Source: Defluviitaleaceae bacterium (GTDB lineage Bacteria; Bacillota; Clostridia; Lachnospirales; WQUN01). Taken from it: a DNA stretch of 9,745 nucleotides. The position numbers and the translations under genes were made by a program. Location of the stretch: assembly GCA_009782245.1 (NCBI GenBank), contig WRKK01000283.1, forward strand, positions 1-9,745, read 5' to 3'. Below are positions 5,017 to 9,745 of the stretch, piece after piece (position 1 is the stretch's first letter; every line of letters begins with the position of its first letter). The notes beneath the pieces are model-generated. The model was not told where the DNA came from. It ran no database searches and saw only the letters and a program-made list of their open reading frames with translations.

Positions 5017-6096
5017 ATGACCCCACCCAATCAGGCGGACAGTTCCGCCGATAATCCCGCCAACGCCTACGAACAAACATTGCTAGAAATTTATGAACAT
5101 ATAAAAAATCTGCCAGATGTAAAATATTCCCAAGAGGAACTGGACAAACTACGGGACGAGCTAACCCTAATGAACAATCGAGTATTTGCCAAAACTTTTG
5201 CCGATAACAAACTCAACCATGTAATCACGGATTTAACAGGCTCTGTGCGGCTAATTCACGAAATGCCGTCAATCCCGCCAATAGAGGATACTCACGTAGA
5301 AGACACCGATATTTACGACATAATACTAAAAAAAATGATTTCCGATTTATCGGGAACGGGCAATTTGATTAGCCTAATCATCGAGGCACAAGGTCAAAAA
5401 CAGGCTGGTTACGCCGCTCGTGCCATTATAACAACTGGCAACGCTATGCGAAAAGGCTTTAAGATAGGCGACGACTACACAAAATCCCCAGATGTGATAA
5501 CCATTCACTTTTTGGGCTTTAGGCTACCCGAACTAGAGGGCACAAAAAATTTTTGCTCACGGATAATACATTCCGAATATGAGAGCGGAAAACCGTTTTT
5601 GGCGGATAAATATTCCACGTATTTTGTGGAACTTCCTAAAATGCCGAAAACAAAGGCAAAGCTGCCGCAAGAATATCACCTCTTGTGGGATTTTTGCCAT
5701 ATCTTCAGAACCAAAACAAAAAATTTAGAGGAGGAAATAAAAATGCAAGCAATAACAAATTCAAGTGTTTTAGAATTGGCGAATACAGTAAAACAAACGG
5801 TCGCCCCAAATGATTTTGTTACGGAAGAAATGCGGTTTAAGCGGGAGATTGAGGCTCTTGGGGAGTATCTGCGGCGGGGAAAAGAGGAAGGAATAGAGCA
5901 AGGAATAGAGCAAGGAATAGAGCAAGGAATAGAGCAAGGAATAGAGCAAGGAAGAAAGCAGGGAGAAAAGCTAGGAGAAGAAAAAATGCTACTTCTTGCC
6001 CTAAGGGACAACGCACCACAATCACTAATAGACAAAATGTGCGAAATTGCAGGAATAACCAAAGCCCACCTTGCCAAGCTAATGAAACAGGTGTAA
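5017..6096 (+). CDS. Rpn-family PD-(D/E)XK nuclease, full-length form (RpnL-like toxin candidate)
   Basis: The product is 359 residues from ATG 5017, which has AGGAG 8 nt upstream; a GTG at 5008 lies inside that site and is unlikely. Residues about 55-240 match the Rpn/PDDEXK_2 family: the NRVFAKTFADNKLNHVI opening, Asp101 in YDIIL, and the catalytic-type strand LIIEAQGQ with Glu123 and Gln125, then a helix with AARAIITTGNAM and the closing STYFVELPKMP. These proteins are annotated as recombination-promoting nucleases or transposases. Work on E. coli Rpn proteins showed endonuclease toxins that combat phage and are inhibited by a separately translated C-terminal fragment. Residues 289-324 are nine tetrapeptide units (GKEE, five GIEQ, GRKQ, GEKL, GEEK). 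They are followed by a conserved helical tail ending LAKLMKQV. A strong internal ribosome binding site precedes Met243. The gene has its own promoter and a terminator after the next gene. Toxicity and antiphage function here are inferred. Confidence 0.88.
   Translation: MTPPNQADSSADNPANAYEQTLLEIYEHIKNLPDVKYSQEELDKLRDELTLMNNRVFAKTFADNKLNHVITDLTGSVRLIHEMPSIPPIEDTHVEDTDIYDIILKKMISDLSGTGNLISLIIEAQGQKQAGYAARAIITTGNAMRKGFKIGDDYTKSPDVITIHFLGFRLPELEGTKNFCSRIIHSEYESGKPFLADKYSTYFVELPKMPKTKAKLPQEYHLLWDFCHIFRTKTKNLEEEIKMQAITNSSVLELANTVKQTVAPNDFVTEEMRFKREIEALGEYLRRGKEEGIEQGIEQGIEQGIEQGIEQGRKQGEKLGEEKMLLLALRDNAPQSLIDKMCEIAGITKAHLAKLMKQV
5728..5734 (+). promoter_or_regulatory. Internal Shine-Dalgarno inside rpn
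   Basis: GAGGAGG (5728-5734) lies 8 nt upstream of an in-frame ATG at 5743-5745. This is at least as strong as the site of the full-length start. It encodes Glu-Glu-Glu in the nuclease frame and sits exactly between the nuclease domain and the C-terminal domain. Confidence 0.75.
5743..6096 (+). CDS. Predicted separately translated C-terminal Rpn protein (RpnS-like antitoxin)
   Basis: Internal initiation at ATG 5743 would give 117 residues identical to residues 243-359 of the full-length protein: an N-terminal helical segment (about 1-46), the tetrapeptide-repeat helix (about 47-82) and the tail MLLLALRDNAPQ...LAKLMKQV. In E. coli, RpnS fragments of this kind dimerise through a helix with variable four-residue repeats and block the toxic full-length RpnL. 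Three observations support real translation: the canonical GAGGAGG at ideal spacing, its position at the domain boundary, and the neighbouring solo gene, which starts at precisely the equivalent methionine. Antitoxin activity is inferred from the family. Confidence 0.68.
   Translation: MQAITNSSVLELANTVKQTVAPNDFVTEEMRFKREIEALGEYLRRGKEEGIEQGIEQGIEQGIEQGIEQGRKQGEKLGEEKMLLLALRDNAPQSLIDKMCEIAGITKAHLAKLMKQV
5890..5949 (+). repeat. Five perfect 12-bp tandem repeats encoding GIEQ
   Basis: GGAATAGAGCAA is repeated five times without a single difference (5890, 5902, 5914, 5926, 5938). Each unit is in frame and encodes Gly-Ile-Glu-Gln. Three decayed units (GRKQ, GEKL, GEEK) follow. Because the period is four codons, slippage changes repeat number without breaking the frame. 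Confidence 0.97.
5986..6096 (+). repeat. Duplicated 111-bp tail, copy 1
   Basis: This tail matches 6343-6453 without gaps and with 7 mismatches by hand count (about 94 percent). It encodes the last 36 codons plus stop of rpn. Identity is much higher here than in the upstream part of the two genes. Confidence 0.9.
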
Positions 6097-6123
6097 ACCC
6101 AAATTGAAAAGAAGTGAGTAAAT

Positions 6124-6453
6124 ATGCAATTAATAGGTTATGCAGGCACCCCAGAATGGGTAGACGCAGCGAAAAAAGCTACTACCTCAAATGATATTGT
6201 TGCGGACGAATTGCATTTTAGACGGCAACTAGAGGTTCTTGGAGAGTATTTGCGGCGAGGAGAAGAGCGTGGGGAAAAGCGGGGAGAAAAACGAGGAGAA
6301 GAACGTGGGGAAAAACGAGGAAAAGAGCAAGCAAGAGAAGAAATGCTACTTCTTGCCCTAAGGAACAACGCACCACAATCACTAATAGACAAAATGTGCG
6401 AAACAGCAGGAATAACCAAAGCCCGCCTTGCCAAGCTAATAAAACAAGTATAA
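6124..6453 (+). CDS. Free-standing RpnS-like protein (solo antitoxin paralogue candidate)
   Basis: The 109-residue product has no nuclease domain. It aligns to the internal RpnS form of the preceding gene from its first methionine to its last residue; the only length difference is 8 residues, that is two tetrapeptide units (seven here, nine there). The N-terminal parts are diverged but alignable (SNDIVADELHFRRQLEVLGEYLRRG against PNDFVTEEMRFKREIEALGEYLRRG). The tail is nearly identical. The repeat units are GEER, GEKR, GEKR, GEER, GEKR, GKEQ and AREE: highly charged and without the Ile of GIEQ, with varied codons. ATG 6124 has an imperfect AAGTGAG 5 nt upstream. The gene starts 27 bp after the rpn stop and shares its transcript up to the terminator at 6493-6517. 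It could be a second antitoxin, an immunity factor against related Rpn toxins, or a decaying duplicate; the intact frame argues against decay. Confidence 0.82.
   Translation: MQLIGYAGTPEWVDAAKKATTSNDIVADELHFRRQLEVLGEYLRRGEERGEKRGEKRGEERGEKRGKEQAREEMLLLALRNNAPQSLIDKMCETAGITKARLAKLIKQV
6343..6453 (+). repeat. Duplicated 111-bp tail, copy 2
   Basis: Copy 2 of the tail found at 5986-6096. It differs at 7 positions and has no indels, and it ends at the equivalent stop codon. Confidence 0.9.
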
Positions 6454-6492
6454 ACTCGAACAACTTAAAAATAGACCGATGTAGGAGAAAAC

Positions 6493-6517
6493 GGGCGGAT
6501 ATTATCCGCCCATTTTT
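6493..6517 (+). terminator. Terminator of the rpn unit
   Basis: GGGCGGA (6493-6499) pairs with TCCGCCC (6505-6511) around loop TATTA, followed by ATTTTT. It lies about 40 bp after the solo rpnS-like gene. The stem is identical to that of the hairpin after deoD. Confidence 0.88.
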
Positions 6518-6572
6518 CCCTATACCAGCTTGTTCCGAAGTTGCCCAAGCACAAAACTCAACTACTACCCCA

Positions 6573-6610
6573 CAAAAACCAAGCCTAGCAACCCAATGTT
6601 GCTAGGCTTG
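6573..6610 (-). terminator. Terminator of the dnaK-dnaJ operon
   Basis: A perfect 13-bp inverted repeat (CAAGCCTAGCAAC at 6580-6592 and its complement at 6598-6610, 5-nt loop) is followed on the minus strand by GTTTTTG. It lies 24 bp beyond the dnaJ stop. With 6493-6517 it forms back-to-back terminators between convergent genes. Confidence 0.88.
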
Positions 6611-6634
6611 TAATTGCAAATTTCCCTACTTTCC

Positions 6635-7780
6635 CTACTTTCCCATCATTCCCTTAATCTTATCCAGCCAACTCTTCTTAGCATTGATATACTCATCGCC
6701 CATTTCATTATTAAACGCCTGCAAATACTCTTTCTGCTTGTCGGTTAGCTTGGTTGGGACGCTAACATTTAGCGTAACCACCAAATCGCCCACGTTGCGA
6801 TTATTGCGGACACTCGGTACGCCCTTGTTCTTTAGGCTTACCAGCGAGCCAGGTTGTGTGCCAGCTTTTATCTGATAACGCTCCTCTGTGCCGTCCAGCA
6901 GGGGGACGGCTATTTCGTCGCCGAGTGCCGCTTGCACAAACGTTATTGGAACGTCCAAATATAAGTTGTTGCCCTGCCGTGCAAATACCTTGTGGGGCTG
7001 AATTTGCATTACTATCAGCAAATCGCCGTCTGGGCCGCCCTTTTCGCCTGGCTCGCCTTTGCTTGGCAGACGGATACTTTGCCCTGTGTCAATCCCTTTC
7101 GGTACTGTTACCGACAGCGTTTTTTCTACTCGCACTTTGCCGTTGCCGCGGCAACTGGGGCACGGCTCTTTTATTATTTTGCCCTCGCCACGACACGCCG
7201 AACAGGTGCTGACCGTCGTCATAGAGCCTAACATTGTTTGTTGCATACGCCGAACCTGCCCCGTGCCGCTACATTCTTTGCAGGTTTCGGGGTGTGTGCC
7301 AGCTTTTGCACCAGAGCCGCCGCAGGGTTTGCAAGTTTCGTGGGTCGGTAGCTGAATCTCGCGCGTTGCACCGAAAACCGCCTCTTCTAGCGTTATTGTC
7401 ATTCGCATTTGCAAATCCGCGCCGCGCCGTGGGCCGCTCCGCCGCCGACTGTTGCCGAAAATATCGCTGCCGCCAAAAAAGCTGTTGAAAATATCGTTTA
7501 CATCAAAGTTCATGTTGCCGTAAAATCCGCCGCCACCGCCGCCGCTTGCTGGGTCAAACGCTGCGTGCCCAAACTGGTCGTATGCTGCGCGCTTGTCCGC
7601 ATCGCTTAAAATTGCGTACGCTTCCCCGACTTCCTTAAACCGCTCTCTGGCGACATCATCACCCGGGTTTTCGTCCGGGTGATATTTTTTCGCCAGCTTG
7701 CGATAGGCACTCTTCAGCTCGGAATCGGTCGCCTGCTTGCTTACTTGCAAGGTTTCGTAATAATCCTTCTTATCCGCCAT
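6635..7780 (-). CDS. dnaJ: Chaperone DnaJ (Hsp40, type I)
   Basis: The 381-residue type I J protein is the co-chaperone that delivers unfolded clients to DnaK and stimulates its ATPase. The J domain (about 5-70) has the HPD motif at residues 34-36. It is followed by a Gly/Phe-rich linker (about 77-110), including a run of six glycines and FNSFFGG. Four CxxCxGxG zinc modules follow, with cysteines at 150/153, 167/170, 193/196 and 207/210. The C-terminal client-binding domains, with VPKGIDTGQSIRLPSKG and GDLLIVMQI, complete the family layout. The start ATG (7778-7780) lies 3 nt after the dnaK stop, so translation is probably coupled; a GGAG-like site lies within the end of dnaK. A terminator follows. 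The stop codon region shows a 9-bp direct repeat (GGAAAGTAG twice), giving a second in-frame TAG three codons on. Confidence 0.98.
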   Translation of the reverse strand: MADKKDYYETLQVSKQATDSELKSAYRKLAKKYHPDENPGDDVARERFKEVGEAYAILSDADKRAAYDQFGHAAFDPASGGGGGGFYGNMNFDVNDIFNSFFGGSDIFGNSRRRSGPRRGADLQMRMTITLEEAVFGATREIQLPTHETCKPCGGSGAKAGTHPETCKECSGTGQVRRMQQTMLGSMTTVSTCSACRGEGKIIKEPCPSCRGNGKVRVEKTLSVTVPKGIDTGQSIRLPSKGEPGEKGGPDGDLLIVMQIQPHKVFARQGNNLYLDVPITFVQAALGDEIAVPLLDGTEERYQIKAGTQPGSLVSLKNKGVPSVRNNRNVGDLVVTLNVSVPTKLTDKQKEYLQAFNNEMGDEYINAKKSWLDKIKGMMGK

Positions 7781-7783
7781 TGT

Positions 7784-9646
7784 CTAATTCTCTTTCTCCG
7801 TAAATTCTCCGTCAACTACATTTTCGTCAAAATTTGGATTGGATTGATTTGGGTCAAATCCGCCGTCCTGCCCTGGTTGCGGGCCCGCTTGCTGATACAG
7901 TTTTGTGGAAAAATCGTTCAGCACTTTTGTGTACGCCTCGATTGCCGATTTTAGCATATTTGTGTCCATTTCGTTCATCGTGTCCGCCGAAAGCGGCTCG
8001 CTTACTTGGCGGAGTTTCGCCATTTCGCTCTCCAACATTTCCTTGTCGGTTGCGTCCACTTTTTCGCCCAAATCGGACAACAATTTTTCCGTTTGGAAGA
8101 TAAGCGAATCCGCCTCATTCTTGGAATCCACCGCATCTTTGCGGATTCTGTCTTGCTCGGCGTAAATTTCCGCATCTTTTACCGCACGTTCAACTTCTTC
8201 GTCGGACATATTTGTGCTGGCGGCAATCGTGATTTTCTGCTCCTTGCCCGTTCCCAAGTCCTTTGCGGAAACGTTGACAATGCCGTTTTCGTCAATATCA
8301 AACTGCACTTCGATTTGCGGCACTCCGCGCGGTGCGGGTGCAATGCCGTCCAGGCGGAACTGCCCCAGCGTTTTGTTATCCCGCACAAATTCCCGTTCGC
8401 CTTGCACAACGTGAATGTCAACCGCAGTTTGGTTGTTTTCGGCAGTCGAGAAAACTTGCGTTTTGTTCGTGGGAATGGTCGTGTTGCGTGGAATCAGCTT
8501 GGTTGCCACGCCGCCGAGCGTTTCGATTCCCAGCGACAGCGGAGTTACGTCCAACAGCAGAATACTTCCCGCACCCGCATCTTTGTTCAGCTTGCCGCCT
8601 TGAATACTCGCGCCCAACGCAACGCACTCATCGGGATTTATCCCCTTAAACGGCTCTTTGTCGGTCAATTTTTTGACAGCATCTTGCACCGCCAAAATAC
8701 GGGTAGAACCGCCCACCAACAGCACTTTAGACAACTCGTTCGGCGAAACGTCGGCATCTTTCAGGGCGGTACGCACAGGCCCCATTGTCGCCTCGACCAA
8801 ATCGTGTGTCAACTCGTCAAATTTCGCACGTGTTAGGTTGATGTCCATGTGTTTTGGGCCGTCCTGGGTGCTTGTGATAAACGGCAGGTTGATATTGCTA
8901 GTTGTAACGGTTGACAATTCTTTTTTCGCCTTTTCGGCGGCCTCTTTTAGGCGTTGAACCGCCATTTTATCCTGGCTTAAATCGATGCCCTCCAAATTTT
9001 TGAACTCGGTAGTAAGAAATTTCATAATGCGGTCGTCAAAATCGTCGCCGCCCAGGCGGTTGTTTCCGCTGGTTGCAAGCACTTCGATAATTCCCTCGCC
9101 GATTTCGATGATGGACACGTCAAAAGTGCCGCCGCCGAGGTCGTAGACCATAATTTTTTGTTCTTTTTCGTTATCAAGCCCGTAGGAAAGGGCGGCGGCG
9201 GTGGGTTCGTTGATAATCCGCTCCACCTTTAGCCCAGCGATACGCCCCGCATCTTTGGTGGCTTGGCGTTGGCTGTCGGTGAAGTAGGCTGGCACGGTAA
9301 TAACCGCCTCTGTAACGGGTTCGCCGAGGTAGCTTTCCGCATCGGCTTTTAGTTTTTGCAAAATCATACTAGAAATTTCTTGCGGAGAGTAATTTTTTCC
9401 GTTGATATTAGCTTTGTAATCGGTTCCCATTTGCCTTTTTATGGAAGATATTGTATTATCGGGGTTTGTGATGGCTTGGCGTTTGGCGGTTTCGCCGACA
9501 AGCCGCTCGTTCGCCTTGGTAAATCCCACAATGGACGGCGTTGTCCGCAAGCCCTCACTATTGGCGATAACAACGGGCTGCCCGCCCTCCATTACCGCTA
9601 CGCACGAATTTGTTGTTCCTAAATCTATTCCTATTATTTTTGACAT
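7784..9646 (-). CDS. dnaK: Chaperone DnaK (Hsp70)
   Basis: The 620-residue ATP-driven chaperone binds and releases hydrophobic peptide segments with DnaJ and GrpE. The start MSKIIGIDLGTTNS is fixed by AGGAGG 7 nt upstream (9654-9659); the frame opens earlier but lacks homology there. The ATPase domain carries IDLGTTNS (7-14), TVPAYF (117-122), the EPTAAALSYG block (147-156), VYDLGGGTFDVS (167-178) and VGGSTR (311-316). The substrate-binding domain starts near LLLDVTPLSLGIETLGG (363-379) and includes RDNKTLG and the helical lid. The C-terminal end is Gly/Gln/Asn-rich, finishing VVDGEFTEKEN. The protein lacks the insert after about residue 78 found in Gram-negative DnaK. Two positions depart from consensus: Leu318 replaces the near-universal Pro of GGSTRIP, and the interdomain linker reads AGSILLLD instead of VKDVLLLD. 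No CIRCE operator or promoter is visible in the 99 bp upstream. Confidence 0.98.
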   Translation of the reverse strand: MSKIIGIDLGTTNSCVAVMEGGQPVVIANSEGLRTTPSIVGFTKANERLVGETAKRQAITNPDNTISSIKRQMGTDYKANINGKNYSPQEISSMILQKLKADAESYLGEPVTEAVITVPAYFTDSQRQATKDAGRIAGLKVERIINEPTAAALSYGLDNEKEQKIMVYDLGGGTFDVSIIEIGEGIIEVLATSGNNRLGGDDFDDRIMKFLTTEFKNLEGIDLSQDKMAVQRLKEAAEKAKKELSTVTTSNINLPFITSTQDGPKHMDINLTRAKFDELTHDLVEATMGPVRTALKDADVSPNELSKVLLVGGSTRILAVQDAVKKLTDKEPFKGINPDECVALGASIQGGKLNKDAGAGSILLLDVTPLSLGIETLGGVATKLIPRNTTIPTNKTQVFSTAENNQTAVDIHVVQGEREFVRDNKTLGQFRLDGIAPAPRGVPQIEVQFDIDENGIVNVSAKDLGTGKEQKITIAASTNMSDEEVERAVKDAEIYAEQDRIRKDAVDSKNEADSLIFQTEKLLSDLGEKVDATDKEMLESEMAKLRQVSEPLSADTMNEMDTNMLKSAIEAYTKVLNDFSTKLYQQAGPQPGQDGGFDPNQSNPNFDENVVDGEFTEKEN

Positions 9647-9686
9647 ATAAAGTCCTCCTAAATCAATAAATTCAAACCCCAAAACC

Positions 9687-9745
9687 GTGGGCGCTGCCCA
9701 CACCCGCCAAGGCGCTGCCCTGGACCCGCAAGGAGCGCGCCCCTT
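9687..9745. repeat. GC-rich cluster of three palindromes in the dnaK leader
   Basis: GGCGCTGCCC occurs at 9690-9699 and 9711-9720, a 21-bp period, with ACCCGC or a close variant after each. Each copy is the core of a palindrome: GTGGGC-GCT-GCCCAC (9687-9701) and an imperfect one at 9707-9723. A third imperfect palindrome, AAGG...CCTT, occupies 9730-9745 and is cut off by the window edge. Base composition is far more GC-rich than the surroundings. On the minus strand the hairpin nearest dnaK is followed by GGTTTTGGGG and could terminate an upstream transcript. Confidence 0.7.

Noticed and set aside
5890..5949. 12-bp repeats as a CRISPR or minisatellite outside genes
   Set aside because: There are no spacers, and every unit is in frame encoding GIEQ within the rpn C-terminal domain.
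8006..8836. 276-residue open frame on the + strand opposite dnaK, and other long frames there
   Set aside because: They are antisense shadows of a fully conserved dnaK/dnaJ; their translations are Arg/Cys/Phe-rich without recognisable domains and lack good ribosome binding sites.
9647..9703. Upstream extension of DnaK to a start at 9703
   Set aside because: AGGAGG sits 7 nt before the ATG at 9646 and homology begins at MSKIIGIDLGTTNS; the extra 19 residues match nothing in Hsp70.
9647..9745. CIRCE (HrcA operator) before dnaK
   Set aside because: No TTAGCACTC-N9-GAGTGCTAA-like inverted repeat is present in the visible upstream 99 bp.

Overview
The window looks like chromosomal DNA from a low-to-moderate GC Gram-positive bacterium, probably a member of the Clostridia. 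Four things point there: strong AGGAGG-type ribosome binding sites; a tRNA gene without encoded CCA; a DnaK lacking the roughly 24-residue insert that Gram-negative DnaKs carry in the N-terminal quadrant of the ATPase domain; and an Rpn-family nuclease with tetrapeptide repeats, a type common in this group. The species cannot be named from the sequence alone.

Region 1 (about 1-1860, + strand) is a decaying restriction-modification locus. It holds the C-terminal end of a DNA methylase fused to a single target-recognition domain (cut by the window edge). Next comes a reading frame broken by one in-frame ochre codon, whose only motif resembles a HEPN RNase site with the histidine replaced. Last is the start of a third translationally coupled gene, which runs into low-complexity DNA after about 15 codons.

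Region 2 (about 1820-4962, + strand) is housekeeping. A consensus promoter drives tRNA-Asn(GTT), followed by a 17-bp hairpin, then deoD (purine nucleoside phosphorylase), a GC-rich terminator hairpin, and a pepT (tripeptidase T) - engB (ribosome-assembly GTPase) pair. EngB carries an unusual N-terminal Lys/Thr/Pro tail of about 50 residues.

Region 3 (about 4963-6517, + strand) is the most interesting part. An Rpn-family PD-(D/E)XK nuclease gene has its own promoter and a strong internal ribosome binding site plus ATG, predicted to give a separate 117-residue C-terminal protein. This matches the gene-within-gene RpnL/RpnS toxin-antitoxin arrangement reported for E. coli Rpn proteins. A second, free-standing gene follows 27 bp later and aligns without gaps (apart from two tetrapeptide units) to that internal protein, starting at the same methionine. 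Its tetrapeptide repeat is charged (GEKR/GEER) where the first copy is GIEQ. The pair looks like a toxin with an embedded antitoxin and a diverged solo antitoxin paralogue. A terminator hairpin closes the unit.

Region 4 (about 6573-9745, - strand) is the convergent dnaK-dnaJ chaperone operon, with its own terminator. A cluster of GC-rich palindromes lies in the dnaK leader at the window edge. No CIRCE operator, hrcA or grpE is visible.
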